From Pezicula radicicola (lineage: Eukaryota > Ascomycota > Leotiomycetes > Helotiales > Dermateaceae), in the NCBI GenBank assembly GCA_003008705.1, contig PDUO01000011.1, forward strand, positions 611,956 through 675,955: 64,000 nucleotides of DNA, written 5' to 3'. Below are positions 41,401-53,847 of the stretch, piece by piece; positions within the stretch are counted from its first letter, which is position 1, and each line of letters opens with the position of its first letter. The notes beneath the pieces are model-generated. The model had not been told where the DNA came from and made no database searches. It was given only the letters and a program-made list of their open reading frames with translations. A program made the position numbers and the translations under genes.

Positions 41401-43287
41401 TTCGTCCCCTGCCGTGGACTCGAGGCTCTCTCGACTACGTTTCTTTTGAGCTGCTGCCATAGATGATCTTCTCCGGTTCTTATTCGAAAGGCCATTCCCT
41501 TGGGGAAGAACTCCGCCAATGACTGAGGTGAATTCCATAGTCATGTCCTCATCGTCGTTGGACTGATCTTCTTCTTGTGGCTGAGGTGGCATAATTCCTC
41601 CCATTGCCATTGTCATATCCATGGTCTCATCGCCAAGAGAAGATGAGCTTCCAGAAGACCTGCGACGTGTGCTCCGGCGGCGAGTAGATGGCATAGACTT
41701 CCGGCTAGTCTCTGGTTTATTGGGAATCCCGTTTGTAATGATCCCACCAAAGGCACGGGTCACATCCATAGACATTTCATCGTCTTGCTGTTGTTGAGGT
41801 GGTATGATACCGCCAACAGCACTTGTCATGTCCATTGTCATGTCCATTGTCATGTCCATTGTCATCTCTTCTCCCTCTGAGTTATTGTCTTCATTTTCTG
41901 GTACAACTCCCTTAAAAGCTGGAGAGAAGGGATTTACGTTCTCCTGATCCTGCCGAGACTCTAGATTCGTCACAGCTGTCTTCTTAGACCATGGAGCAAA
42001 GGAAGCAACAACCTCCTCATCTTCTGACATTGGCGTATCTCCGTGCTCGTCAAAATCGATTCCTTGAGTTCCGGCTTGGCGAGCAGCTGCTTGCAATGCT
42101 TCCTCCAGTCGAGCGCTTGAGCCTGTGCTTGAAGCGGACTTCACAGATGCCATTGACATGTCCGTCGTGTTGCCGTCCAAGCTCATAGCCGTTCCGTCAT
42201 CGTCATCGTTGTCGCTGTTCGACTCAGATCCATCGTCTTCAACATCTTCCTGAACATCACCGTCCTCATCAGAGTCGCCGCTATATGGACTTGATGAGAG
42301 CGCCTCATCGGGATTATTGAAGTTCATAGGAGGTATACCAGAGCTCCTACGGCGCTTTTTCTGGTGTAGGTCGCGCTGATGCGCAGGAGATGCCACAACG
42401 GTATCTTCCTCTACTTGCTCAGGTGGGGTAGATGGTGGCTCAGAGGGATCCGAGCTAGGGAAATCTGAGGGTTGAGATTGAGGCGTACCAGGTTCGGTAC
42501 CGGTCGCAGATGACGCTCTTCGTGTTGAATTCGTCGCTGCCGAGGAAGTTGTCGAATCCTGATATTCCACCACAACATCCCAAGTATGAAGAGTTGCTTC
42601 AGGCGCGAATGATACACGACGATTTGCCAATGACTTTCTACGTGCATCTCGGCGAGAATTGACTTCTTTTTCGAGCTCCTTTCTCTCTTTCTCTTCTCTT
42701 TCTCGAGCCGCAGCTTGCTGTTCCTCTTCGGTTCGTAGCGTCACTCTGGTCTCATTCACAGCTGCACTGCCCTCTATCTGGAAAGGATTGGGAAGACTTT
42801 CCCCTCCAGTAACAGTTGGTCCTGATGGGGGGTCTAAGCTAAAGTCTATGAGAAGATTCTGGTTCGGCGCAGGTGGTGTAGGCAAGATGGAGGTGGGCGG
42901 GGTCGACTTTTTCGGGCTTCTAGCAGAGATGTGCGCCGGAATCTCTCTCAATGGCGGCATCGTAGGTTTTAAAATAGATTTAGGGGGAGGGTTGGAAACC
43001 AGAGAAAGAGACTTGAAGAGAGTTAGCTTAGTTGACATTGTGCCATAGTTCCAAGTTCATACCTTGCGCCGATTCCCCGTAGAATCTGTCAGAGCATCTA
43101 AACCACCAGGACCGATACTCTTGCTTCTTGACTTCTTTGCTTTCTCTCCGAGAGCAGGTCTCTTCCCACTCAATGCGCCCAAGTCAGCAGTCATATTCTC
43201 CTGGTCGGTCTGCGGTATGCTGGCTATGGATTTGCGCGACCTCGGTCGGCGCGTCGCAGGAAGCGTTGCTTCGTCTCTAGAAACCAT
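38443..43287 (-). CDS. spc7: Kinetochore protein Spc7/KNL1 (Spc105)
   Basis: Four exons (43287-43063, 43011-39847, 39795-39171, 39122-38443) encode 1564 residues. Near the N-terminus are both PP1-docking motifs, SILK (residues 87-90) and RVSF (about 207-210, in NRRVSFAPEATLHTWD). The middle has at least six MELT-like repeats, such as DETMDMTMAMGGIMP and EDMTMEFTSVIGGVLP. These are phosphorylated by Mps1 to recruit Bub3-Bub1. The C-terminal third has a long coiled coil and the RWD region (WKITGVSG onward) that binds the Mis12 complex. The protein links microtubules and the spindle checkpoint to the kinetochore. Intron 1 was placed with a GCTAAC branch and TTCAAG acceptor. It is head to head with the S11 gene. 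Confidence 0.93.
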
Positions 43288-43639
43288 CTTGTTGTTGATC
43301 GCTAACGAGCTCAAAGCTCAAGATCTCGTATGGTAGATAACTATTCAATTGTTCATAGATTTTCGTGATTTGTGGTGGTAAGGTTTGCGTGTAGCTGCAT
43401 CCTTGTCACGTAAACAAAACAACCGGAAGAGAAGTCGCGTTGCAAAGTTCGGTTCCTAGAATTGCAACCTTAAATTCCAGGCATTATTTATCATTCGAAA
43501 TATTTATCCGACTTTTCCACACCGGGGCTAGTCTCGCTTGTTAGCCCATCGCACACAGCGCAGCAATCGTAAAAAATATCAAGCATATCAGCGACCTTCG
43601 ACAACTCCACGACGATTTACGACTCGACATACCGCAACC
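43288..43639. promoter_or_regulatory. Bidirectional promoter between SPC7 and the S11 gene
   Basis: This 352-base region separates divergent starts. It includes a pyrimidine-rich leader for the ribosomal protein gene. No extra gene or clear box is visible. Confidence 0.55.
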
Positions 43640-44404
43640 ATGGCCACCGAGTTAACTGTACAATCGGAGCGCGCTTACCAGAAGCAGCCTCACATCTTCC
43701 TTAACTCCAAGAGCAAGGCCAAGTCGAGCAAGGTCGGCAAGGGAGGACGAAGATGGTACAAGGACGTTGGTTTAGGATTCCGAACCCCAAAGACCGCCAT
43801 TGAGGGTAACTACATTGGTATGTGGAATCTCCGATTCTGAAGGAAGCAGAGCAGGACGGGAATGGGCGCGATTTTGGCTGGAGAGGGGCGGAGATGCGAT
43901 TGGGAGAGACAAAATCGTGGATTTGACAATATTACAACGGGGAGAAGGCTACTCTGTTCGTGTTTTAGGATGCTAACTTGCAATCTCAACAGACAAGAAG
44001 TGCCCATTCACCGGTCTCGTCTCCATTCGTGGCCGTATCTTGACCGGAACCGTTGTCTCAACCAAGATGCACCGAACTCTCATCATCCGCCGTGAATACC
44101 TTCACTTCATCCCAAAATACGCCCGTTACGAGAAGAGACACAAGAACCTTGCTGCGCACGTTTCGCCAGCTTTCCGTGTTGAGGAGGGTGATCAAGTTAC
44201 CGTTGGACAGTGCAGACCTTTGAGCAAGACCGTACGTGCATCCCAGGCGTGTATTGAGATCTGGGGATTAAGAGCCACAGGCACAATTCTCAATTGTGCA
44301 GAATATCATTTTCCCGAGTGCTAACATCGGTCTAGGTCCGATTCAATGTTCTCCGCGTGCTTCCCCGAACTGGAAAGGCTGTCAAGTCTTTCACCAAGTT
44401 CTAA
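43640..44404 (+). CDS. rps11: Cytosolic 40S ribosomal protein S11 (uS17)
   Basis: Three exons (43640-43817, 43993-44231, 44336-44404) encode 161 residues, the normal length for eukaryotic uS17. Conserved segments include [53 protein letters not shown] and [14 protein letters not shown]. The C-terminus ([20 protein letters not shown]) follows the last intron. The protein binds 18S rRNA in the small subunit body. Introns of 175 and 104 nt are typical of fungal ribosomal protein genes. Confidence 0.97.
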
Positions 44405-45049
44405 ACGATTTTTCTCTAAGGGGTTTCTTGATGGTTGCACTGGGGTTATGGGTATCGCACATCACATCAGAGTTGAAGGTTGTGATTACATCTGGTGCAT
44501 GGAATTGCATGGGCTACATGGACACGTGTGAAAATAAATGCAGAAAATCAATGCAACAGTCAATACTTTGAAGGCGGCCGTTGGAATAGAGGTGATGTGC
44601 AATTTGAAACTACATTCAGTAAGGATTTCAAGTTTGGGAGCGCAGTATTCGGCACTTCGACACGATATGAATGCGACTGTTTGGCCACAATGTTCTAGGA
44701 AATCCAGCACCCCTCCGTGGCTGGAAAAAACCTGCAATAGGGCCACACAACTTGAAGCGAAGAGCATATCAGAGAAAAATCCTTAACTCATATTCATAAC
44801 CAGTGCTTTGTCACACGCTGTATTTGGTTCTTCTCTTTTGTTGTGCGACCCATGACCTGGTTTCGTATAGGCTCATCTTGTACGGAACATCTTAGCCTAA
44901 TTAACCTCGTTGACATGGATAAGTATCTACATGCGACAGAAAACTTTTGGACACATATTTTCAATTTCCACTTCTCTAAAGTTCAAGTGCAAGATATCAT
45001 TCAATTTGCAGCTAGTCAAAAGACAATTATGTTCCCCAAATCTTGAGCT
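44405..45049. other. Intergenic region between S11 and the GT90 gene
   Basis: The 645 bases hold the S11 trailer and the GT90 promoter. Short forward frames (44495-44786) have no domain. Nothing else seen. Confidence 0.5.
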
Positions 45050-46579
45050 ATGAGGTTGTCTTCAGATGCTAGGCCTAAGACCAGTGCAAAAAGGCAGGGT
45101 ATTTCGTACCTAGCGAGGCCTAGTTGCCGCCCAGTATTCATACTCTTCATTTTAACTGCGCTTTCAGTTCTGCTATTTCGCACTTTCTTTGGAACCTCGA
45201 GCCATGGACATCCGAACGAGATACTCGAGTCACTATTCCTGACTTCAGCTCAGTGCAGAGCGACTTTTCCAGCGCTGACCAAAGACATTGATGAAGCTGT
45301 GGCCCGAGGCCCCTTTGAACTGAAGAAGATTGCAGATAATTGGCCAAGTAGTCCTTTACAAGGCAAAATCAAAAATGGAAAGGTATTACTCCGAGCAGTT
45401 CAAGAGCCAAAGCAGAACCACTAACTAGTTGGGGTAGCTATACATTGTCTCAATTGACAAAGACGTTTCACTAGCTGCAACTCGTGTAAGTTTCTTGGCG
45501 TATTCCATCAGAATTGTCGTTATTTGTTACTGGTCACATATTTAGCTTGAGTCACTGAAATTCATTTGGTTATTGAAAAGTTAATATCTCCTTTCCTTGC
45601 TATTCTAATAGCTTCGCAGTACCGGAATGCAGCGCTACACCAGCTACATCGTGCTATCATCACATCACCCGAAACCCTCCCAAACACTACTTTCGCCCTG
45701 AACGTTAACGACAATCCTCGCTCAAATGCCTGGTCTTTTGCAAGAAGACTCGATCCCACCAATGAACGTAACGACTGGCTCATGCCCCACTTTAGTTTCT
45801 GGTCTTGGCCACAACCTTTCATTGGAACATTCGATGAAGCATTAAGTAAAGTCAATAAAATAGAGAATGAATTGGGCTGGGAAGGGAAGATCGATAAAGC
45901 TGTCTGGCGAGGCACAGTATGGTTCAATCCACCAGGCAGCGATCTACGGCCCAAACTAGTCGAGGTCGCAAGCGGACAAGATTGGGCAGATGTTGAAGGT
46001 CTGAGGTGGAAGAATGCTGAGAAAATGGAGAATGGATTGAGCATCGAAGAGTTTTGCAAGTACAAGTATATCATCTATACTGAGGGAGTGACGTACTCTG
46101 GTCGTCTATTATTCCATCAGGCTTGTGGCTCTGTAATCCTTACACCACCACCAAGTTACCTTCAACACACTAGCCACCTCATCCGTCCACTCTTCTCTTC
46201 CACACTTTTTGGAAAAGGTGCTTCTACGAACCCGACATGGCCACAGTCATACAGCGCTTCTGAGGCCAATACTATCTTTGTTGAGCCAGACTGGTCAGAC
46301 CTTGAACAAACTACCTCATACCTTCGTTTGAATCCCAAGATGGCGCGAGGGATTGCTGAGAGACAGAGAGCTACGATGATAGATGCAGGCTATTTATCTC
46401 CTGCTGCAGAGGCGTGTTATTGGCGGGCGTTAATAAGGGGTTGGAGCCAGGTTGCGACAGCTGATGAAAGTGATGTAGAGAGCGGTGGATGGGGCAATTG
46501 GGAAGATGAAGGCGTGGAGAATGGGGAGGGCCTCAGATGGGAGACATTTAGCTTGATCGAGAAGGCAAAGTGGGCTTGA
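45050..46579 (+). CDS. GT90 family (CAP10-like) type II membrane glycosyltransferase
   Basis: Three exons (45050-45382, 45438-45485, 45620-46579) give 446 residues. An N-terminal cytosolic basic segment and one transmembrane helix (PVFILFILTALSVLLFRTFF) mark a type II Golgi protein. The lumenal part has the CAP10/GT90 pattern: KLYIVSIDKDVSLAATR, ALHQLHRAIITSP, NDWLMPHFSFWSWP, DKAVWRGTVWFNP, the IYTEGVTYSGRLLFHQACGS block and GIAERQRATMIDAGYLSPAA. Family knowledge: Cryptococcus Cap10 and Cxt1 transfer xylose, and animal POGLUT enzymes transfer glucose or xylose to protein. The substrate here is unknown. The 48-nt middle exon was recovered because it restores the family-typical SIDKD segment. 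Start chosen at the first in-frame ATG before the basic stretch. Confidence 0.85.
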
Positions 46580-47287
46580 TTTCAAGTGGTTTCAACACTG
46601 AGCTTTGTCTGGGATGCAGCAACTCGACTTGAAATTAGGAATATTCCTTCTGCATCAAATGACTCTGATGGCCCGTCTTGGGACGAACAGTACAAAGAGC
46701 CATTTGATGCACAAAGGAATAGTAATCAAGTATATGAATTCACTATTCCACGCATTGAAGATAATGAGTGCATTAGTGCTCCATGTTACCTGGGGAGAGA
46801 ATAATCAGTCCGTGTGAATTTAGAAGGAGCGTAAGCGAGCAAGTTGGCAGATGACAAAATATGAACAAGTCCAGCAACATTGAATGGCTTGAGGCTGAAT
46901 ATTTGATTTCGTATTGCTGTGAAGCCAACAGTATGTGTTCAAGAATATAAGTACGGCCGACAAACTTCACCACAGTCAGAACTGATTCCTTGTGTTTAGG
47001 AGCGTAAGCGAGCTTGCTGCATACCTAGGTAGGTAACTAAGTACAGAAAGTCTTTAAGGACATCAATTGTCGCAGACATTCTATATCTATTACAATTCAA
47101 AGATTTATGGCAATTGTTTATATAAAAGTTATCTTTCTATGTTTATAATTCTAAGGGTCCTTCTATCTACAGAATTGTTGTAGGTTGCAATACCCGTAAC
47201 TGAGTGACTGATTCAATTTAGCGGCTTGGTCTTTTCTTCACATGTCCCACCTCAAGTTCAATAATGACTCTGCTGACTTGCAGATAC
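46580..47287. repeat. Convergent intergenic region with a 16-bp direct repeat
   Basis: No gene is present in these 708 bases. A perfect 16-mer, aggagcgtaagcgagc, occurs at 46825-46840 and again at 46998-47013, bounding 157 bp. This may be a target-site duplication around a small decayed insertion. The rest is GT90 trailer and MFS-transporter 3' flank. Confidence 0.55.
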
Positions 47288-49271
47288 TTATACCCGAATC
47301 TCTTCCACAGCAACATCTTTTCCAGCAGCACGGCTCGTAGTTGCAGAAGCTGGGTGGTTCGTCGTGATTTCCTCCACGCTACTATGCAGACTCTCTTGCA
47401 CAGTAGCAGCATACTTCGCTCTGCAAAACAATAAAATTAGCAACTCATCCCCAAAACAGAGACAAGTAGAGATAAAAATAAAGCAACTTACTCCTCCCTC
47501 CGATCAACAAACCAAACAATCCAAGTCATAATAATCAGTCCCCCAACCATAGCCGCTGAATACGGATAACCCTTAGGATATCTAGGAGCCTCAACAGTAG
47601 GATAAACAAGAAGCGGAATCCAAGCATTAGTAGAAGTAGCAATAGCAGTCATCAAAATAAGAGTCAAAGCCCTCTCCTCAACATTATGTCTCAAAATAAT
47701 ATTCGCCCAGCCATAAAGCACACTAGAAACAGCAACCGCAGAATAATTCGTACTAAAAGCAAACCATTTTGCTGATTCTGGTACGTTCCAAATGGAGAGT
47801 ATTATTAAACCGATGAGATTCCAAGTACAGGCTAGGGTTATAGCAGCTGGACGACCGAGGAATAAATCTGATGAGAAGTTGATGAAGAGGACGTAGAAGA
47901 TTCCGAGGGCTGGTGCTATGGTTCCTAGATTGTTGATTGTTGCTGTGTCGAAACGGTGGAGGGATTTTATCCAGAGGAGGAATGCTGCTGAGTTTGCTGA
48001 TGTGTTGAAGAAGAAGATGTCCCAGATTACTATTAGGTAGAATCGCCAACCTGTGAAGATTTTTCGAAGTCTGTCCCAGGAGAAGGGTAGTGATTTTAGT
48101 TGGGCTCCGTGTTTTTCAAGGCGGGACCTTGCGAGTGCTATTTCTTTCTCGGAGAGGAAGAGGCGATTGGGTTTATCGGGCGTACCTTTGAAAACTTGGA
48201 ATTAGTTATTTGTTTTCGATAGCTCAAGAGATACTCAAGCTCGCTGAATTATTTAAACATGATTGGGGGTAATAAGTAAGGAATCCAAAAGGGATAAGTC
48301 CACTCCACGACATTGAGTACGTACCTGGCCAGATGAAATAACCAACAAAAGCAAGCGGCAAGGTAATGATAGAAGTGATAATAAACATCCATCGCCAACC
48401 AGCTAACCCATTAACACCATCAAGGTGACTCGAAGCAGCAGCCTGAAGAAGACCAGCTGTCAATGTACCCAAGGTAAGACCGACATAAAAGATTCCACCT
48501 CTACGTCCAATCTCATCAGACTTATACCAACTACCCAAAACAAAGTGTACACCCGGAAAGTAAGAAGCCTACTCCAGTCAGTAAAACCCTAGAAGCCAAT
48601 TCCAAAAAGATCAATGAGGAGGTAACTACCTCAAAAATAGAAACCATAAACCGAAAAGCCATGATTTCCGAATAACTATTTGCCTGATATTGAACTAGGT
48701 TGAAAATTCCCCAGCAGAAATCTAGAGTGGGAACTAGCCAATGCATAGGTACTTTTGGAAACAGATATGCGAATGGTAGGAGACCTAGGACGTTTCCTAC
48801 GACGAAAATGGTTTGGAATTGTACGAGTTGATTGCCGTGGAAGTTGAGATCGTCTGACATGCCAGAGACGTAGGCATTATCTAGAGTCTTGGTGTTAGCA
48901 AGATGTTTAGAGTAAAAATACAAAATATTACTGTCTTGTTGCTCGTGGCTTTTTGTTAGACAACCATAGCGCAACAAGCTAGAGCCATTTTCAATGGTGA
49001 CTTGTCTTCGACGACCCAAGAACATTGTAGAGTTAAAGATACCATTACAACACTTCAGAAACCAAATCATCAAAACGCAAGTTTCTCCACGTCACAACAC
49101 AACAACAAAAAAACACTTACTAATATTACTCTGATCAATATACTTAACCCAATAAAGAATAAAAGCATACGGTAAGATCAACAAATCCAACTTAAGAATA
49201 AGTCTGCGCTCTTCATCCGAATCCTCAGGCCCATACCAGTGCCACCATTTTCGAACCTCGGATGTACCCAT
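47288..49271 (-). CDS. MFS transporter, Dal5/Liz1 (anion:cation symporter) type
   Basis: Five exons (49271-49121, 48880-48630, 48568-48325, 48185-47492, 47420-47288) encode 490 residues with about 12 hydrophobic helices. Family features are the N-terminal [59 protein letters not shown], the [20 protein letters not shown] loop and [15 protein letters not shown] with PDKPNR before the central loop. This matches the allantoate/pantothenate permease group (Dal5, Fen2, Liz1), which carries small organic anions such as vitamins or allantoate across the plasma membrane. The substrate cannot be read from sequence. Intron 1 is 240 nt and contains a misleading open frame. The C-terminal cytosolic tail is short. 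It lies alone, with no neighbouring pathway genes. Confidence 0.88.
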
Positions 49272-49881
49272 TATTAGCTAGTCGGGCTGTACAATAACTC
49301 AATTCGGACCCGAGTACTGTAGCACTACTTCCGTAGAACAAAAACTCACTCGCAAAGGAGGATATAGGTATGTGCAATAAAAAGGAACAGGCCAAGAAGA
49401 AAGAGATCAGTGCAGCGTTGCTCCCAAGGATATAAATACCCCCTAGAGCCTCGAATTTGTGTACCTCCGAGACTATCAAAGAAGGGGGAAATCGCCATAG
49501 TGGAGAGAACAAACAACAGACAGTTATCTAGCCGAATGTTTAAGGGCTTGCAGCTAGTATTTGCAAAGTCAACCGCTTTGTGAGCAGAAAAGCAAGGTGG
49601 GATACAGTAGCCCCTCTAGAATGGAAGTTTTGGCGATGTCGTCAATGTGCCCGCAAATTCGTGCTTCTCAAATCGCCTATCCCCTATTATCAGCAAAACC
49701 ATCGTGATTGGACTACCCGAAGTTAGGAAGCAGAACGGTGCCCTGATTAGTTAATGCTTGTATTTAAATCCATGCTATTAAAGAATGCTAAGATGAGAAT
49801 CGCTCGAACTCCGACAATGGAAAAATTGATCGCTAAGCCGCCTCTAGTGAAAAATAGACAAACATTAATTCCACTACATTA
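49272..49881. promoter_or_regulatory. Promoter of the MFS transporter gene and 3' flank of KMT6
   Basis: There is no supported gene in these 610 bases. A reverse frame at 49225-49512 overlaps the transporter start and is non-coding by composition. Confidence 0.5.
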
Positions 49882-52800
49882 TCATTTCCTGTACCTTGCA
49901 GGCATCTTCCTTGGTCTCTTCCTCCTCCCCTCATATTTATCAAAGTCACTAGGAGGCGGCGAAAGTGAGTCGTCGTCGTCGTCCTCTTCTTCTTCCTGCT
50001 CAGCACCCCCACCATGAAAGTCGGGATCTAATTCCGCATTATCTTGCGTCTTTAGGATTTTCTGTATAACCTCATCTGCCATGGTATCGTCTTCTGGTTC
50101 ATCATCGCTAGGAATTTGAGGAACCTGTGGTGCGGTAAGAGGGGAGCTTATGCCTGCAGTCTTTCTTGCTTTCCTGCTTCGTCCTCGGCCTCTCCCGTTG
50201 TGACCACCCCTAATAGCCATCCTGCGGCCAGTCCTAGCACTTTCTTGCATATTATCAAGAACTTTCTCTACTGCCTCGTCGTCTTCTTGCGGAATTTTTG
50301 CTTTGGCTTTTCGCGCGCTTGGTTTCTTATCGAGCCCGTGCATGGCAGCAAATTTCTCGCCATAATTGAATAGGAGTTCCTCGCCAAGCTTGATGTTCCT
50401 AATGGCAATAAATTTGATCCTGTGCTGGCCTCGCACCCACATGACTTTGGCGTCGCAATTGCGCTCATTAGCCTGGGCACTGGCGTGGTTCATATAACGG
50501 GTCTTATTCGCGAGGCGATCAGCGTCTATTGCCCAGCGGTTGTTCAGGTCAAACAAGTATGATGTATATTTCAGATCATATACGATACCACGACGATCTG
50601 CTTCGACCCAAGTTATAGTCTTAATAATAAACTGTTAGTGATGGCTAAAAGGACTTAGGAAGGATATTTACTTCGCCTGCATATTCGTCTAGATAGTCTC
50701 CCTTTCGGGCAGTTTCACCAATGTATAAGCCATACCCTGCTCCTTCGAGCCCACTCTTCCCAATAAAGACTCTCTTACCCACACCTCGTTGCAAAACAAC
50801 ATTTTGGCATCCGCTATTGAAGAGCTCGTGGTTGTATTTATTGTCTGGGTTGATACGTTCAATTGCACCACAGAACGAGCATTCTGGGCCACACTCACGG
50901 TTCATTTGCACACAGATGCAAGTCTCTGAGTCACAGTTTATGCCTCTATCGTGACAAGAACAGCCTGTGAATTTTCGAGGACACTCAGGGCCACAATCAC
51001 AATAGAATTCACAAAGAATATTTGCATCAAAGCAAGGACAGCCGCTGCGACAGGGCCCGGGGTGAAAACACTACAAAATTTAGCAACTACACAGTCAACA
51101 TATAGGGAAAAGAAAGAGAGCTTACAGGACTTGGTTGGCCCCTTTTTGCATGGTCATGTGCATCTGTCCATTGCCTCCACTTGTCCATGAGTCTCTTTGT
51201 TTTATTGTCGTACCACTTCCGGTTCAGCTCCCAGTCTGGGCCTCTAAAAATTGGTGCTCGTTCGTCTGGTTGAGGTTGTCGAGAACCATTCACCTGCATT
51301 AGCTGCCAGACTTGCCAACAAGGCCGCTTCAAGGCGAATGATATAATGCAAGGCCTCTTAGCCTCATTGGCTTCAGAAGTCTTGCTTATGATGATTGACT
51401 TCAGAAAGTTTGTCTCGATCTCAGACCAACCGAGGCTCTGGGTGTCGTATGAACCTGCAACATTCGTGTTCCGACGCTCTCCCTTCAAATAGCAGTCCCC
51501 GGAACAAGGTGCAGGTACTGAGATAAGGGCAGTATCTTTTGGCAACTGGCTTAAAACCCTATTATCGTGGTTTTGGACTGTACGTTGGTAATGCATGTAG
51601 AGACCCTGGTGCTGTTGACTTTCTTTTGCTTCGTCATTGCCATCTTCACCGTCAGACACATCAATATAGTCTCCATGAACCTGGCAATGCATCGTATTGC
51701 AGATCAAACAACACATATCTGTATATGTATCAACGACATCAACGGCTGCGTTGGCCTCAGGTATCTGGGTCTTGAGAGCTAATGTGGATTCAAGAATATC
51801 TTGGATGCGCTCCTTTTGAAGAACTACATCTCCTAAGCTCGAGGAGAAGAATGCTTGCCAGGCTTCATAAATTTTCTCTGCTGTCAGGAGCGCTGCAGGG
51901 CTTGGCTTTCCTAGGACTCTAGCAATGGACGTCCTTTCCTGCACTCCCAGCTCTAAATCATCCTCATCTTGATCGAGGACATAGGAGGTTAGTGATTGCA
52001 AGTCGCAAGGGCTGTCCAAATGCCGCAACAATTCAGAAACGCATATTTGTCTCTGTAGTTGTTTCTCGGAGTCTCGACTAGACCTCGCTGCCATTTGCTT
52101 ATTATGCTTTCGCATATCTTGCTCCAACTTTTTCGCAATGGCTTCCGTTTTCTTGTCATCATCCCAAAAAGGAATGTATTTTAACTTGTCGTCGTCTCCT
52201 TCAAGAAGATTGCGCCTTACCGCTGTGTGGTGAGTATATTTCGGAACTCGCTCAATAGTATTGGATGTTCGTTTTCCAAGCAAGGTTCCATAAATTTTCT
52301 TGTTGCTTTTTTTGTAGAACTGTCTAATATGAGCATTTCGCAATAGTGAGAATGAGGTGGCGACTTACAATATGCCGTGTAGCAACTTTGAGGTTTTCGT
52401 CTGGTACTTTTTCTCCTGGCAACAACTGGACCGACTTCATCGATCCAAATGGAGACACCTTGTCCCTAAATTTCGCCGCTGGGTCCTGAATAGAACTTCG
52501 AGCGCATCGTAAGGCGATTCGGCAATTCCAGGAATGTTCTTGTCGATGCCTCTTCTGGTGCTGTATCAACAACTCCCCAATGTCTTCAAATTTAGCTGAT
52601 GGATAAACATGTTCTTCGTGTGATATCAAAGCATCATCTAGTTGCATCAATTCAGGTGATGGCGGCTCAGAATTAATAGTGCGGCGGGTTATCTCTTCTA
52701 CAGTTGATCGGCCACGAAAATCTTCTTGGCGAGATGTAGACTGTTTGCCGCTTCTGTGCACCAATATAGGTGAATTCGGTGGAGAAGGTGTGCTCGGAAT

Positions 52801-53847
52801 CTGCTCTCTTGAGTGGTTTTGCTTTCTTAAAGCTCGAGTCTGTGGCGCATCCCCAGGTTCTCTATGCTCTAAAGAGTCAATGGGCGGGGGTCTCACGAAT
52901 GAAGGGCCTGCTGTACTTTCATTATTGGAAGTTGTCTTCTTCGAACGAGTATCACCAGGCCCAGATACCAATGGAACGGCACCAGGGATTGATTGATGAT
53001 GCGAACTACTCTGAGGTCTCGAGCTGCTCTGAGTTGCTGAACGGCTTTCGCGCTCGAGATTCTCCAATGATGGAAACTCGTCAGAAGAACTCGTAGTTGA
53101 TACACTTCTTTCCCTGGGAGCGTGATTTCTTTGCGCAGATAACAATTTTGCTGCTGTGGTAAGGTTCCTCTGGGGATCTTGGCTGGTTGGTTCCCTTAAG
53201 GCAGGCTGCTGTTTAGGAGCACTTTGCCTCTCAGCAGGTCTTTTCAAGGATCCAGAAGATCTTGCAGGAGACGCATTTTTCAACTTGGGCTGAGAGACAG
53301 CAGATGCTTGAGAGGGAGAATCTGTCGATACAGGCCAGGAACCAGATGGTCTCGCAGTAGAAGTCCTCGATAGCTTTGATTGGCCCACGACTCTCTCGGT
53401 CGGTACACTCCGCGACCCAGATGGTATTGCAGGAGACGCTTTCGGCGTCTTCAGTTGAGATGAGGACGATGCCAACCTGTCAGTATTTTTGGGTGTTGGT
53501 TGCCCTAGAAACCCAAATCTATTCGTTACCTCCCCTGGTAATGAACCGTTCGGCAGCGAAGCCCTCTTTTTCGAAGCTGGAGATGCGTATGGCTTTGAGG
53601 GGCCTTTGAGAACGTGCAGATTGTTGGCATCTACAGACCGTTTTTGGGAGCCGGGTCTGGCTACAGGCCGGCCTGGTTGTTCCACCTCGTCGTCGGTATG
53701 TGTCAGATCTACACTTTCACCCACGTCGCCATTTCTGGCATCTATAGGTCGCTTTAGGAAGTTCTGATTGGACTTCCCAAAAAGCCGCGGAAGTTGCTCT
53801 TCTTCCTCTGAGGAGTCGAAAGTAAGATCAACGACTGAAGGAGGCAT
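49882..53847 (-). CDS. kmt6: Histone H3K27 methyltransferase KMT6/EZH2 (Polycomb PRC2 catalytic subunit)
   Basis: Four exons (53847-52369, 52319-51126, 51070-50672, 50619-49882) encode 1269 residues. A roughly 490-residue Ser/Pro-rich N-terminus is followed by the conserved core. The CXC domain has dense cysteines (CRSGCPCFDANILCEFYCDC, then CSCHDRGINCDSETCICVQ). Then comes SET, with KSGLEGAGYGLYIGE, DEYAGE, RWAIDADRLANKTRYMNHAS, NCDAKVMWVRG and GEELLFNYGEKF. These are the S-adenosylmethionine and lysine-channel motifs of EZH2. In filamentous fungi this enzyme deposits facultative heterochromatin, often over secondary-metabolite and effector genes. The C-terminus after SET is extended by a basic/acidic tail of about 175 residues, longer than in animal EZH2. 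The NHAS form replaces the common NHS. Reader: PRC2 partners are not in this window. Confidence 0.93.

Noticed and set aside
48883..49073. Extended ORF upstream of the second transporter exon (starting MMIWFLKCC)
   Set aside because: It reads through intron 1. The spliced form restores the family-typical DQSNINNAYVSG.
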